DNA from: an uncultured Coriobacteriaceae bacterium
Lineage (GTDB): Bacteria; Actinomycetota; Coriobacteriia; Coriobacteriales; Coriobacteriaceae
Direction of reading: 5' to 3'
Length of the DNA stretch: 64,000 nt
Assembly: GCA_944319885.1 (NCBI GenBank)
Contig: CALUFC010000004.1
Location: 1 to 64,000 of the forward strand
Shown: positions 1-8,868 of the stretch, in pieces
How positions within the stretch are numbered: the first letter of the stretch is position 1
Layout of the letters: the number at the start of each line of letters is the position of its first letter
Position numbers and translations under genes: made by a program
Notes under the pieces: generated by a model
What the model was told of the DNA's origin: nothing
What the model saw: the letters and a program-made list of their open reading frames with translations, nothing else
The model's database searches: none

Positions 1-528
1 GCCCACCCCGAGGGCTACGACCTCATGGGCGACCGCGTGGAGGCCGCCAAGGCCTACGCCGCCGAGTCCGGCTGCACGTTCCGCCAGGTGAACACCATGG
101 CCGAGGCCTTCGAGGGCGCCGACATCGTCATTCCCAAGAGCTGGGCGCCGTATGCCGCCATGGAGCGCCGCACCAACCTCTACGCCGAAGGCGACGACGC
201 CGGCATCAAGGCGCTCGAGAAGGAACTGCTCGCCCAGAACGCCACGCATCAGGACTGGTGCTCCACCCGTGAGCTCATGGCCAAGACCGCGCACGGTGAC
301 GACACCATCTTCATGCACCCGCTGCCCGCCGACATCTCCGGCGTCTCCTGCGAGCACGGCGAGGTTATGGCCGACGTCTTCGACATGCATCGCATCGGGA
401 TGTACAAGGAGGCAAGCTACAAGCCGTACGCCATCGCGGCCATGATCTTCCTGCAGAAGTGCAAGAACCCGGTCGAGACGCTGCGTGCGCTCGAGGCTGC
501 GGCCACGCCGCGCTGGAACCAGGCGTAA
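1..528 (+). CDS. ygeW: YgeW-type carbamoyltransferase, C-terminal part
   Basis: The frame is open at base 1 and stops at TAA 526-528, so only the last 175 residues are seen and the carbamoyl-phosphate site near the N-terminus lies outside the window. The visible part has the transcarbamylase HxLP motif as HPLP (in MHPLPADISG, about residue 104). It also has SWAPY and the KPY..AAMI tail that I recognise from YgeW, the knotted carbamoyltransferase of unknown substrate found in purine and ureide catabolic clusters. The next two genes on the same strand are a carbamate kinase and a hydantoinase, the partners of ygeW in Escherichia coli, and this supports the call over ornithine or aspartate carbamoyltransferase. 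The substrate remains unproven. Confidence 0.85.
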   Translation, partial: AHPEGYDLMGDRVEAAKAYAAESGCTFRQVNTMAEAFEGADIVIPKSWAPYAAMERRTNLYAEGDDAGIKALEKELLAQNATHQDWCSTRELMAKTAHGDDTIFMHPLPADISGVSCEHGEVMADVFDMHRIGMYKEASYKPYAIAAMIFLQKCKNPVETLRALEAAATPRWNQA

Positions 529-584
529 GGTCTTCGGGCGCCGCGGGTCATAAGCTCGCGCATCGCACACATCCTCTCTCATGA

Positions 585-626
585 CGGCAGCGCCCGGATG
601 GTGTCGAATGACCCCGGGCGCTGCCG
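585..626. repeat. Perfect 13-bp inverted repeat between ygeW and arcC
   Basis: The arms at 585-597 (CGGCAGCGCCCGG) and 614-626 pair perfectly around a 16-nt loop. No T-run follows, so this is not a standard intrinsic terminator. It could be an mRNA-stabilising or processing hairpin that separates expression of the two genes. Confidence 0.6.
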
Positions 627-663
627 CATTCGTAGTGCTCTCTTGCAGAAAAGGTGGTTTCGC

Positions 664-1605
664 ATGTCGCATCGCATCGTCGTCGCCTTGGGCGGGAATG
701 CCCTGGGCTCCAACCTTCCCGAGCAGATGGCCGCCGTCAAGACCACGGCGCGCGCCATCGTCGACCTCATCGAGGAGGGCAACGAGGTCGTGATCGTGCA
801 CGGCAACGGCCCGCAGGTCGGTATGATCGCGAATGCTATGGCCGAGCTGACCCGCTCCGACCCCGATCGCTACATTCCTTGCCCGCTTTCGGTTTGCGGG
901 GCGATGAGCCAGGGCTACATTGGCTACGATTTGCAGAACGCCCTGCGCGAGGAGATGCTCGACCGCGGGATGGACAAGGGCGTCGCCACGGTGCTCACCC
1001 AGATTCAGGTTGACCCCGACGATGCGGCGTTTGCCCATCCCACCAAGCCCATCGGCCCGTTCATGAGCGAGGCGGAGGCCGAGGATCTGGCGCGCGATCG
1101 CGGCTATGAGTTCATGCACGACGCGCAGAAGGGCTATCGCCGCGTGGTGGCGAGCCCCAACCCCGTCTCCATCGTGGAGCTCGACACCATCTCGTCGCTC
1201 GTGGCGGCGAACCACGTGGTTGTGTGCTGCGGTGGCGGCGGTATCCCCGTGGTTCCCACCGAGGGTCATCACCTCAAGGGTGCTGCCGCGGTGATCGACA
1301 AGGATTTTGCGGCCGAGAAGCTCGCCGAGCAGCTCGATGCCGATACCCTCATCATTCTCACCGCCGTCGAGAAGGTCGCGATTGGATTTGGAACAGAGCG
1401 CGAGCAGTGGCTCGACGAGCTCTCGGCCGCGCGTGCTCGCGAGCTGGCGGCGGCCGGCGAGTTCGGCGAGGGCTCGATGAAGCCCAAGGTCGAGGCGTGC
1501 GTTGCGTTTGTCGAGTCGGGCGAGGGGCGCACGGCGCTCATCACGCTGCTCGAGCGCGCCCGCGACGGCATCGCCGGCAAGACGGGCACGCACATCGTGC
1601 GTTAG
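664..1605 (+). CDS. arcC: Carbamate kinase
   Basis: This gene encodes a 313-residue protein of the amino acid kinase family that interconverts carbamoyl phosphate plus ADP with carbamate plus ATP in the cytoplasm. The start MSHRIVVALGGNALG has the N-terminal GGNA nucleotide-binding loop. HGNGPQVG, CGGGGIPVV, a KDFAAEKLA segment and GSMKPKVEA follow in the family order. I chose ATG 664 because AAGGTGG lies at 651-657, six bases upstream; the frame itself is open further 5-prime. Length is normal for the family. Between ygeW and hyuA it probably harvests ATP from carbamoyl phosphate released during ureide breakdown, the role suggested for E. coli YqeA. Confidence 0.93.
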   Translation: MSHRIVVALGGNALGSNLPEQMAAVKTTARAIVDLIEEGNEVVIVHGNGPQVGMIANAMAELTRSDPDRYIPCPLSVCGAMSQGYIGYDLQNALREEMLDRGMDKGVATVLTQIQVDPDDAAFAHPTKPIGPFMSEAEAEDLARDRGYEFMHDAQKGYRRVVASPNPVSIVELDTISSLVAANHVVVCCGGGGIPVVPTEGHHLKGAAAVIDKDFAAEKLAEQLDADTLIILTAVEKVAIGFGTEREQWLDELSAARARELAAAGEFGEGSMKPKVEACVAFVESGEGRTALITLLERARDGIAGKTGTHIVR

Positions 1606-1721
1606 GGCGTACGTGGCGCTGGGTGCACGGGCGCATGCGCCCGGCGTGCGGCGCACTATACTGAAACCAACGAGACGCTCAGCTGCCGGGCGTGGCCCCG
1701 GATGCAGGGTAGGGGGTTGTG

Positions 1722-3095
1722 ATGATCATCGTGAAGGGCGGCTGCGCCGTAACACCCGAGGGCACCATCCAAGCCGATGTGGCGGTCGAGGGTGCGCTCA
1801 TCTGCCGCATTGCCCCCGATATCGAGTCGGGTGCAGACGACGAGGTGCTCGACGCGCGCGGCTGCTGGGTTTTCCCGGGGTTTATCGACGCGCACACGCA
1901 CCTGCAATGCTGGACGGGCATCGACTGGACGGCCGATAGCTTCGAGACGGGCACGCGCGCCGCGGCGTGCGGCGGCACGACGACGGTGGTGGACTACGCA
2001 ACGGCCGACCGCGGCGTCACGCTGCCGGACGCGCTGGACACATGGCATCATCGCGCCGACGGCACCTGCACGGCGAATTACGGCTTCCACATGGCTATCT
2101 CGGAATGGAACGAGCGCAACGCCCGTGACCTCGACGCCATGGTGGATGCCGGCGTGTGCTCGTTTAAAACCTACCTCGCCTACGACCACTTGCGACTCGA
2201 CGATGCCGAGACGCTCGAAGTGCTCGAGGCGATGGCGCCGCACGGCGCGGTGCTGTGCGTGCATTGCGAGAACGGCACGCTGGTGAACGCCCTGCAGCGC
2301 CGTATGCTCGCGCGCGGCATCACCGGCCCCGAGGGACATGCGCTGTCGCGTCCCGCCGATGTCGAGGCCGAGGCCATCGGGCGCGTGCTGCATCTCGCGC
2401 ATCTGGCCGGCGATGCGCCGGTGAACATCGTGCATCTCTCGACCGAGCTGGGGCTCGAGGAGATCCGCGCGGCGCGCGGGCGCGGGCAGCGCAACATCTA
2501 CGTCGAGACGTGCCCGCAGTACCTGCTGCTCGACGAGAGCCGCTACCGCGAAGCGGGCGAGGATGGGCTTGCCGGCGCGAAGTACGTGATGAGCCCGCCG
2601 CTGCGGACCCCGCGCGATGCGGCCGCCCTGCGCGCGGCGCTGCTTGCAGGCGAGATCGATACCATCGCGACCGACCACTGCTCGTTCAATCTCCATGGCC
2701 AGAAGGACCGCGGACGCGACGACTTCACGCGCATCCCGAATGGGGGAGCGGGCATCGAGCACCGTCCCGCGCTCATCGCGACGGCGCTTGGCGACGAGCT
2801 GGGGCCCGAGGGCTTGGCGCGTCTCATGAGCGAGAACCCGGCACGCGTTTTTGGCATGTGGCCGCGCAAGGGTGCGCTTGCCAAGGGCGCCGATGCCGAT
2901 ATCTGCGTCTGGGACCCTTCGGAAAGCTGGACCATCCATGCCGCGACCCAGCACCAGGCGGTCGACCACACCCCCTACGAGGGTTTTGCCTGTCAGGGCC
3001 GTGCACGCTTCACCGTGGTGAACGGCGTTGTTGCCGCCCGCGATGGCGAGCCCACCGGCGAGATGCCCGGTATGTACGTGCCGCGAAGCCGCTGA
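1722..3095 (+). CDS. hyuA: Hydantoinase / dihydropyrimidinase family amidohydrolase
   Basis: This is a cytoplasmic binuclear-zinc amidohydrolase of 457 residues that hydrolyses cyclic amides such as hydantoins or dihydropyrimidines. DAHTH at residues 56-60 gives the first two metal histidines. K149 in CSFKTYLAYD is the likely carbamylated bridging lysine. VHCENG and VHLST supply the later histidines, and ATDHCSF the catalytic aspartate. A GTG at 1719 and an ATG at 1722 are adjacent; AGGGGG at 1711-1716 suits the ATG better. A TATACT at 1657-1662 may be a -10 element but has no convincing -35. It follows arcC by 116 bp, and context suggests a ureide or hydantoin from purine breakdown as substrate. 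Confidence 0.88.
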   Translation: MIIVKGGCAVTPEGTIQADVAVEGALICRIAPDIESGADDEVLDARGCWVFPGFIDAHTHLQCWTGIDWTADSFETGTRAAACGGTTTVVDYATADRGVTLPDALDTWHHRADGTCTANYGFHMAISEWNERNARDLDAMVDAGVCSFKTYLAYDHLRLDDAETLEVLEAMAPHGAVLCVHCENGTLVNALQRRMLARGITGPEGHALSRPADVEAEAIGRVLHLAHLAGDAPVNIVHLSTELGLEEIRAARGRGQRNIYVETCPQYLLLDESRYREAGEDGLAGAKYVMSPPLRTPRDAAALRAALLAGEIDTIATDHCSFNLHGQKDRGRDDFTRIPNGGAGIEHRPALIATALGDELGPEGLARLMSENPARVFGMWPRKGALAKGADADICVWDPSESWTIHAATQHQAVDHTPYEGFACQGRARFTVVNGVVAARDGEPTGEMPGMYVPRSR

Positions 3096-3424
3096 GCGCG
3101 TGTGGCTCGCGCCGCTACGCGAAAAATCGCGTAGTGGATGCCGTTCACTCGTCCGTCCGCTCGCCGCCGCACCACCGCGCTAAATATGGAGATAGGCGGG
3201 TGCGGAGATTCTGCTGGCTTTTCTTGTGCGAGACGCGTATCATACCGACTCGTATTGCTGGCTCCTGCCGGCGATTTGTCGTGCCGCGAACAAGCCATCG
3301 CGCGTACGGCTCGGCAGGAGGCACGAGGACAACCCGCGCAGCGGGGCGTACCAGGTAACGCATGTGGTACGCGCCTGCAGCAAGTGGCCACGCCCCGTGC
3401 TTAAAACCCCATAAAGGAGTGACC
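3096..3424. other. Intergenic region between hyuA and rplE
   Basis: This is a 329-bp stretch without a credible gene. It holds a 7-bp hairpin with an A-rich loop (arms CTACGCG 3115-3121 and CGCGTAG 3128-3134) just after hyuA that could act as a weak terminator. There is also a TATCAT at 3238-3243, five of six matches to a -10 box but without a good -35. I see no remnant of rplX or rplN. The promoter of the ribosomal run downstream must lie here or within hyuA. Confidence 0.5.
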
Positions 3425-3982
3425 ATGGCTGAAGAGAAGTATGTTCCGCGCCTGAAGACCAAGTACCTCGAGGAGGTCAAGGGTCAGCTGCAGGACAAGT
3501 TCCAGTACAAGAACGTCATGATGATCCCGAAGATCGAGAAGATCGTCGTGAACATGGGTGTCGGCGAGGCCGCGACCGATTCCAAGGCCATCGACGGTGC
3601 CGTGCGCGACCTGCGCGCCATCACCGGCCAGCAGCCCATGGTGACCCGCGCCCGCAAGTCCATCGCTTCGTTCCGCCTTCGTGCCGGCATGCCGATCGGC
3701 GCCAAGGTAACCCTGCGCGGCGACCGCATGTGGGAGTTCTTCGATCGCCTGCTCTCCGTGGCGATCCCCCGTATCCGCGACTTCCGCGGCATCTCCCCCA
3801 AGAGCTTCGACGGCCGTGGTAACTTCTCCATGGGCGTGACCGAGCAGCTCATCTTCCCCGAGATCGATTTCGATTCCATCGACCACACCCGTGGCATGGA
3901 CATCACCTTCGTCACCACCGCCCAGACCGACGAGGAGGCCAAGGCCCTGCTCGACGGTTTCGGATTCCCGTTCAAGAAGTAG
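3425..3982 (+). CDS. rplE: 50S ribosomal protein L5
   Basis: This 185-residue protein binds 5S rRNA in the central protuberance of the large subunit. [18 protein letters not shown] and the conserved [16 protein letters not shown] block identify L5. ATG 3425 follows AAAGGAG at 3413-3419. It is the first gene of the ribosomal run here, whereas rplN and rplX usually precede it, and a 329-bp gap separates it from an unrelated catabolic gene. Confidence 0.97.
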   Translation: MAEEKYVPRLKTKYLEEVKGQLQDKFQYKNVMMIPKIEKIVVNMGVGEAATDSKAIDGAVRDLRAITGQQPMVTRARKSIASFRLRAGMPIGAKVTLRGDRMWEFFDRLLSVAIPRIRDFRGISPKSFDGRGNFSMGVTEQLIFPEIDFDSIDHTRGMDITFVTTAQTDEEAKALLDGFGFPFKK

Positions 3983-3991
3983 TCAATTTTG

Positions 3992-4038
3992 CGTTTCGGC
4001 ATGATGCGGGGGTCCGATGCCCCCGCATCGCCGAAACG
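3992..4038. repeat. Long hairpin between rplE and rpsN
   Basis: The arms 3992-4012 and 4020-4038 pair as CGTTTCGGC/GCCGAAACG plus GATGCGGGGG/CCCCCGCATC with a small bulge and a seven-base loop. It lies between two genes that must be co-expressed and has no T-run, so attenuation, mRNA processing or a dispersed palindromic repeat are all possible. Confidence 0.6.
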
Positions 4039-4066
4039 AACGATAGCAATCGTTAGGAGGTAATAA

Positions 4067-4252
4067 GTGGCTAAGACATCGATGATCGTCAAGTGCAATC
4101 GCAAGCCGAAGTTCTCGACGCGCGCTTACACCCGCTGCCAGCGCTGCGGCCGTCCGCATTCGGTGTACCGCAAGTTCGGCCTGTGCCGTGTCTGCTTCCG
4201 CGAGCTGGCACTCAAAGGCGAGCTTCCCGGCATCAAGAAGGCCAGCTGGTAA
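4067..4252 (+). CDS. rpsN: 30S ribosomal protein S14, zinc-binding type
   Basis: This 61-residue small-subunit protein is needed for head assembly of the 30S particle. Two CxxC pairs (C24/C27 and C40/C43) form the zinc site of the short S14 type. The start is GTG 4067, fixed by TAGGAGG at 4054-4060 with a six-base spacer. It sits in the standard place between L5 and S8. Confidence 0.96.
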   Translation: MAKTSMIVKCNRKPKFSTRAYTRCQRCGRPHSVYRKFGLCRVCFRELALKGELPGIKKASW

Positions 4253-4365
4253 CCACTGCCAGCGCTCGCGCAAGCGAGCAGGGAAGAACGTGCGCGGCTG
4301 GCTTCGCTGCCATGGGTGGCGAAGGACCGAGTGCACGAGTTCATCAAGAACGAAGGAGAATCTGC

Positions 4366-4764
4366 ATGAACCTCACAGACCCGATCGCAGATATGCTTAC
4401 GCGCATCCGTAACGCAAACGCTGCGAACAAGGCCGCGGTTTCGATGCCGAGCTCGAAGAAGCTCGTCGAGATCGCTCGCGTTTTGTTCGAGGAGGGCTAC
4501 ATCGAGGGGTACACCATCGAGGACACCACCCCCCAGAAGACCCTCCACATCACCCTTAAGTATGGTCCCAAGAAGCAGAAGGTCATTTCCGGCATCCGCC
4601 GTATCTCCAAGCCCGGCCTGCGCAAGTACGCCGGCGTGGCCGACCTTCCCCGCGTCCGCGGCGGCCTTGGTACCGCCATCGTTTCCACCTCCAAGGGCGT
4701 TATGGCCGACCGCGACTGCCGCCGTGCCGGCGTCGGTGGCGAAGTCATCGCCTTCGTGTGGTAA
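4366..4764 (+). CDS. rpsH: 30S ribosomal protein S8
   Basis: This 132-residue protein binds the central domain of 16S rRNA and in many bacteria also represses its own operon. [17 protein letters not shown] at the start and [20 protein letters not shown] at the end are diagnostic. ATG 4366 has AAGGAGAA immediately upstream; the frame is open further 5-prime but without homology. The 113 bp between rpsN and rpsH holds no gene. Confidence 0.97.
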   Translation: MNLTDPIADMLTRIRNANAANKAAVSMPSSKKLVEIARVLFEEGYIEGYTIEDTTPQKTLHITLKYGPKKQKVISGIRRISKPGLRKYAGVADLPRVRGGLGTAIVSTSKGVMADRDCRRAGVGGEVIAFVW

Positions 4765-4797
4765 ACGGCTCGGCGCGTAGAAGGAAAGGAGAACACC

Positions 4798-5334
4798 GTG
4801 TCCCGTATCGGTAAGAAGCCTGTCCAGATTCCCGCCGGAGTCGACGTGGCAGTGAACGGCAACCATGTGACCGTTAAGGGCCCCAAGGGCCAGCTTGAGC
4901 TCGATATCTACAGCAAGCTCACCATCGAGGTCGAGGGCAACGAGCTCACCGTGGTTCGTCCCGACGACGAGCGTGAGACCCGTGCCCGCCACGGTCTCAC
5001 CCGCGCCCTCATCCAGAACATGGTGACGGGCGTGTCCGAGGGCTACACCAAGGCGCTCGAGCTCGCTGGCGTTGGCTATCGTGTCCAGCTCAAGGGCAAG
5101 AACCTCGAGCTGTCCCTCGGTTACTCGCACCCCGTTATCTACGATGCCCCCGAGGGCATCACCTTCGAGGTGTCCGACAACACCCACATCAACGTTAAGG
5201 GTATCAACAAGCAGCAGGTCGGCCAGGTTGCCGCGGAGATCCGCAGCAAGCGTCCGCCTGAGCCTTACAAGGGCAAGGGTATCCACTATGTGGGCGAGCA
5301 CATCCGCCGCAAGCTCGGCAAGGCTGCCAAGTAA
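4798..5334 (+). CDS. rplF: 50S ribosomal protein L6
   Basis: This 178-residue protein lies at the base of the L7/L12 stalk near the factor-binding site. MSRIGKKPVQIPAGV and the C-terminal RPPEPYKGKGI..GE motif identify L6. It starts at GTG 4798 after AAAGGAGA, and its length is normal for the family. Confidence 0.97.
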   Translation: MSRIGKKPVQIPAGVDVAVNGNHVTVKGPKGQLELDIYSKLTIEVEGNELTVVRPDDERETRARHGLTRALIQNMVTGVSEGYTKALELAGVGYRVQLKGKNLELSLGYSHPVIYDAPEGITFEVSDNTHINVKGINKQQVGQVAAEIRSKRPPEPYKGKGIHYVGEHIRRKLGKAAK

Positions 5335-5351
5335 GGTCGCCTAGGCTCATA

Positions 5352-5390
5352 TAAGTCCAGCACCCCGTCAGGTGCTGGCGACTAGACTTA
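5352..5390. repeat. Two-part hairpin in the rplF-rplR gap
   Basis: TAAGTC (5352-5357) pairs with GACTTA (5385-5390), and inside it CCAGCACC (5357-5364) pairs with GGTGCTGG (5371-5378) around a six-base loop. The structure ends right at the AGGAG ribosome binding site of rplR, so it could modulate rplR translation. Confidence 0.5.
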
Positions 5391-5403
5391 AGGAGTCGAT
5401 AGT

Positions 5404-5766
5404 ATGAACAAGCAAAAAGCGAAGGCTGCCGGCCTCAAGCGTCGTCAGCGTCGCGTGCGCGGCAAGATCTTCGGCACGGCTGAGCGCCCGCGCCTGCGCG
5501 TGACCCGCACCAACGCCAATATCTACGCCATGATCGTGGACGACACCAAGGGCCACACCCTCGTGTCCGCCTCGACCCTCGAGGCCGACTTCAAGGGCAC
5601 CCATACCTCGAACAAGGAGGCTGCCGAGAAGGTCGGCGAGCTCGTTGGCAAGCGCGCCATCGAGGCCGGCATCACGAAGGTCACCTTCGATCGTGGTGGT
5701 CGCATCTACCATGGCCGCGTCAAGGCCCTCGCCGACGGTGCTCGTGCCGCCGGTCTCGAGTTCTAG
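5404..5766 (+). CDS. rplR: 50S ribosomal protein L18
   Basis: This 120-residue 5S rRNA-binding protein works with L5 in the central protuberance. The [20 protein letters not shown] segment and the [20 protein letters not shown] end are typical. ATG 5404 follows AAGGAG by eight bases. Confidence 0.97.
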   Translation: MNKQKAKAAGLKRRQRRVRGKIFGTAERPRLRVTRTNANIYAMIVDDTKGHTLVSASTLEADFKGTHTSNKEAAEKVGELVGKRAIEAGITKVTFDRGGRIYHGRVKALADGARAAGLEF

Positions 5767-5780
5767 GAGGTATTGAGCAC

Positions 5781-6308
5781 ATGGCTCGTAATCGAGATAA
5801 CAAGCAGCGCGAGGCCTCCGAGTTCGAGGAGCGCGTCGTCTTCATCAACCGTGTTTCCAAGACCGTCAAGGGCGGCCGCCGCATGTCGCTCGTCGCGCTC
5901 GTCGTCGTTGGCGACGGCAAGGGCAACGTCGGTCTGGGCATGGGCAAGTCCGCCGAGGTGCCCCTGGCCATCTCCAAGGCTTCGCTCGACGCCAAGAAGA
6001 ACATGTTCCATGTTCCCGTGACCGACGAGGGCACCATCCCGCACGAGGTCATCGGCCACTTCGGCGCCGGTCGCATCATCATCAAGCCCGCTGTCGAGGG
6101 TACCGGCGTGATCGCCGGCGGCGCCGTGCGCCCCCTCTTCGAGCTTGCCGGTATCAAGAACGTTCTCTCCAAGTCGCTCGGCACCGACAACGGCCTCAAC
6201 ATCATCAAGGCCGCTGCCGAGGGTCTCAAGGAGCTCTCGAGCCCCGAGGAGGTTGCGGAGCGCCGCGGCCTTACCGTCGCCGAGATGTTCGTTGGTAAGG
6301 AGCAGTAA
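5781..6308 (+). CDS. rpsE: 30S ribosomal protein S5
   Basis: This 175-residue protein shapes the mRNA entry channel and affects decoding fidelity. [20 protein letters not shown] is the N-terminal S5 domain, followed by [16 protein letters not shown] and the C-terminal [15 protein letters not shown] block. It starts 14 bases after rplR, with AGGAGG overlapping the rplR stop. Confidence 0.97.
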   Translation: MARNRDNKQREASEFEERVVFINRVSKTVKGGRRMSLVALVVVGDGKGNVGLGMGKSAEVPLAISKASLDAKKNMFHVPVTDEGTIPHEVIGHFGAGRIIIKPAVEGTGVIAGGAVRPLFELAGIKNVLSKSLGTDNGLNIIKAAAEGLKELSSPEEVAERRGLTVAEMFVGKEQ

Positions 6309-6310
6309 GC

Positions 6311-6493
6311 ATGGCTGACACCATCAAGATCAAGCAGGTCCGCAGCACCAACGGTGCCAAGCAGGATCAGGTTAGGACCGTCAAGGCCCTGGGTCTCCGC
6401 CGGATCAACCATACCCGCGAGATCCCCGACAACGAGTCCGTTCGCGGAATGATCTTCAAGGTCAAGCACCTTGTTGAGATTGTGGAGGAGTAA
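6311..6493 (+). CDS. rpmD: 50S ribosomal protein L30
   Basis: This 60-residue protein contains IKIKQVRSTNGAKQDQVRT and LGLRRINHTREIPDNESVRG, the full extent of a bacterial L30. Only two bases separate it from rpsE, so the two are translated in tandem. Confidence 0.96.
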   Translation: MADTIKIKQVRSTNGAKQDQVRTVKALGLRRINHTREIPDNESVRGMIFKVKHLVEIVEE

Positions 6494-6496
6494 ACA

Positions 6497-6946
6497 ATGC
6501 AGCTTCATGACCTTACTCCCGCACCGGGTTCTACGCATCGTCGTAAGCGCATCGGTCGCGGTAACTCCTCTGGTCACGGCACCACTGCGGGCCGCGGTCA
6601 GAAGGGCCAGCTTTCCCGCTCCGGCGGCGGCAAGGGCTCGGGCTTCGAGGGCGGCCAGACGCCGCTCGCGATGCGTCTGCCCAAGCTCCCGGGCTTCCGT
6701 AACCCCCGTCGCATCGAGTTCACGGCCGTCAACATCGCTCGTCTTGACGAGAAGTTCGAGGACGGCGCCGTGATCGATGGTGCCGCGCTCAAGGCTGCCG
6801 GCATCATCAAGAAGGAGTTCCAGCCCGTCAAGGTTCTTGGTGAGGGCGAGACCACCAAGAAGTTCACGGTCAAGGTCGATAAGGTCTCCGCGTCCGCGAA
6901 GGCCAAGATCGAGGCCGCAGGAGGGTCGGTCGAGCAGCCGTGCTAA
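6497..6946 (+). CDS. rplO: 50S ribosomal protein L15
   Basis: This 149-residue protein binds early in large-subunit assembly. The N-terminal HDLTPAPGSTHRRKRIGRGN segment and Gly-rich SSGHGTTAGRGQKGQ block are diagnostic. Its 3-prime end overlaps the start of secY by seven bases, the usual coupling in this operon. Confidence 0.97.
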   Translation: MQLHDLTPAPGSTHRRKRIGRGNSSGHGTTAGRGQKGQLSRSGGGKGSGFEGGQTPLAMRLPKLPGFRNPRRIEFTAVNIARLDEKFEDGAVIDGAALKAAGIIKKEFQPVKVLGEGETTKKFTVKVDKVSASAKAKIEAAGGSVEQPC

Positions 6947-8223
6947 CTGGCCTGAAGAACGCGTTCCGCATCAAAGACCTGCGGGACAAGATTCTCTTCA
7001 CCATAGCCATGCTCGTTGTGTACCGTATCGGTGCACACGTCCCTGTGCCCGGTATCCCCTTCCAGGGGATGCTGGGCCTTTTCGGCGGTAACGATTCCGT
7101 TGCTGCCGGGGCTATGGCGCTGCTGAATCTCTTCTCCGGCGGCGCGTTGAGCTACGTCTCGGTCTTCTCGCTCGGCATCATGCCCTACATCACGAGCTCG
7201 ATCATCCTCCAGATGCTCCAGAGCGTGGTTCCGAGCCTGCACGAGCTCGCCCGCGAGGGCGAGGTCGGCCAGACCAAGATCACCCAGTATTCTCGCTACC
7301 TGACGCTCGCGCTCGCGCTGCTCAACTCCATCGGCTACCTGTTCCTCTTCAAGAGCTACGGCATCAGCTTCAACGGCGCCGGCGCTCCCGAGATCATCTT
7401 CGACATCATGATCGTGGGCACGCTGACCGCAGGTGCCATGCTCATCATGTGGATCGGTGAGCTCATCACCCAGCGCGGTATCGGCAACGGCATGTCGCTC
7501 ATCATCTTCGCCAACATCATGGCGGGGCTGCCCCAGGCGATCGTGTCCTCCATGGAGTCCGGCTCCATGGGCCTCGTGATCACCGCGGTGATCTTCGTTA
7601 TCATCCTGTGCGTCATCCCGCTCATCGTGTTCCTCGAGCGCGGCCAGCGCCGCATTCAGGTGCAGTACGCCAAGCGCGTGGTGGGCCGTCGCATTATGGG
7701 CGGTCAGGCAACCTACCTGCCCATCAAGGTGAACACCGCCGGCGTGGTGCCCATCATCTTCGCGAGCGCTCTGCTCTACTTCCCGGCGCAGCTCGCGGTC
7801 TTCTTCCCCGGCATCGGCTGGGTGCAGGCGGTCGCAGGTGCCCTGAGCTCGGGTTGGCTCAACTGGATCCTGAACGTCGTGCTCATCGTGTTCTTCGCGT
7901 ACTTCTACACCTCCATGGTGTTTAATCCCGATGACACCGCCGACAACCTCAAGAAGCAGGGCGGCTTCATTCCGGGCATCCGCCCGGGTAAGGCCACGGC
8001 GGCGTACATCAAAAACGTGCTGAACAAGATCACGCTGCCGAGCGCCATCTTCCTCGCGCTCATCGCGATCGTCCCGTCCATTGTCTTCTCGTTCACCGGT
8101 AATGCGCTGATTCAGTCGTTCGGCGGCACGTCAGTGCTTATTATGGTAGGTGTGGTGCTGGACACCATCGCCAAGGTGGAGAGCCAGCTCAAGATGTATG
8201 ACTACGACGGCTTCTTCAAGTAA
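6940..8223 (+). CDS. secY: Protein translocase subunit SecY
   Basis: SecY (427 residues) is the channel of the SecYEG translocon in the cytoplasmic membrane. About ten hydrophobic segments are visible. PVPGIPF, the plug-region FSGGALSYVSVFSLGIMPYI and the cytoplasmic-loop RRIQVQYAKR are conserved, with GTSVLIMVGVVLDT near the end. GTG 6940 overlaps the rplO stop; the nearest AGGAGGG (6919-6925) is 14 bases away, so translational coupling probably matters. Its ATPase partner secA lies 33 kb away at 39880. Confidence 0.97.
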   Translation: MLTGLKNAFRIKDLRDKILFTIAMLVVYRIGAHVPVPGIPFQGMLGLFGGNDSVAAGAMALLNLFSGGALSYVSVFSLGIMPYITSSIILQMLQSVVPSLHELAREGEVGQTKITQYSRYLTLALALLNSIGYLFLFKSYGISFNGAGAPEIIFDIMIVGTLTAGAMLIMWIGELITQRGIGNGMSLIIFANIMAGLPQAIVSSMESGSMGLVITAVIFVIILCVIPLIVFLERGQRRIQVQYAKRVVGRRIMGGQATYLPIKVNTAGVVPIIFASALLYFPAQLAVFFPGIGWVQAVAGALSSGWLNWILNVVLIVFFAYFYTSMVFNPDDTADNLKKQGGFIPGIRPGKATAAYIKNVLNKITLPSAIFLALIAIVPSIVFSFTGNALIQSFGGTSVLIMVGVVLDTIAKVESQLKMYDYDGFFK

Positions 8224-8241
8224 GGTAGGGAGGACACGACC

Positions 8242-8868
8242 ATGAACATCGTTTTGCTCGGAGCTCCCGGTGCCGGTAAGGGCACCATGGCGCAGCTCCT
8301 CGTCGCCGATTACGGGGTTGCCCACATCTCGACGGGCGATCTTCTGCGCGCTGCGGTGAAGAGTGGTTCCGATCTGGGCGTCCAGGCCAAGAAGTACATG
8401 GACGCCGGCGAGCTAGTTCCCGATCAGCTCGTGATCGATCTGGTGAAGGAGCGCTTGAGCCATGACGATGCTCAGCGCGGCTTCATCCTCGACGGGTTCC
8501 CCCGCAATACCATGCAGGCAGTCACGCTCGATTCCGAGCTTGGCTCGCTGGGTCGCTCCATCGATGCGGCACTGCTCATCGATGTCGAGCCCAAGGTCAT
8601 CATCGATCGCCTCTCCGCTCGTCGCACCTGCCGCGCTTGCGGTCACACCGGCACCGCTGCCGATGCCGTGTGCCCTGCCTGCGGTGGCGAGATGTACCAG
8701 CGCGACGATGATAAGCCCGAGACCATCAAGAATCGTCTTGATGTGTACGAGAAGAACACCGCGCCGTTGATCGAGTACTATCGCGGTCAGGGCCTGCTCA
8801 AGGCCGTGAACGGCGACGACGCGATCGATGCGGTGTATGCGGCGACGAAAGAAGCGCTTGGTCTATGA
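8242..8868 (+). CDS. adk: Adenylate kinase
   Basis: This 208-residue enzyme converts AMP plus ATP to two ADP. GAPGAGKGT at residues 7-15 is the P-loop, and DGFPR lies in the AMP-binding region. The LID domain has CRACGHTGTAADAVCPACGG, a four-cysteine zinc site as in Gram-positive long-form adenylate kinases. The gene overlaps map by four bases (ATGA). Confidence 0.97.
   Translation: MNIVLLGAPGAGKGTMAQLLVADYGVAHISTGDLLRAAVKSGSDLGVQAKKYMDAGELVPDQLVIDLVKERLSHDDAQRGFILDGFPRNTMQAVTLDSELGSLGRSIDAALLIDVEPKVIIDRLSARRTCRACGHTGTAADAVCPACGGEMYQRDDDKPETIKNRLDVYEKNTAPLIEYYRGQGLLKAVNGDDAIDAVYAATKEALGL

Noticed and set aside
1656..2969. 437-codon minus-strand frame opposite hyuA
   Set aside because: It is a GC-rich codon shadow of the clearly conserved hydantoinase, with no recognisable domain.
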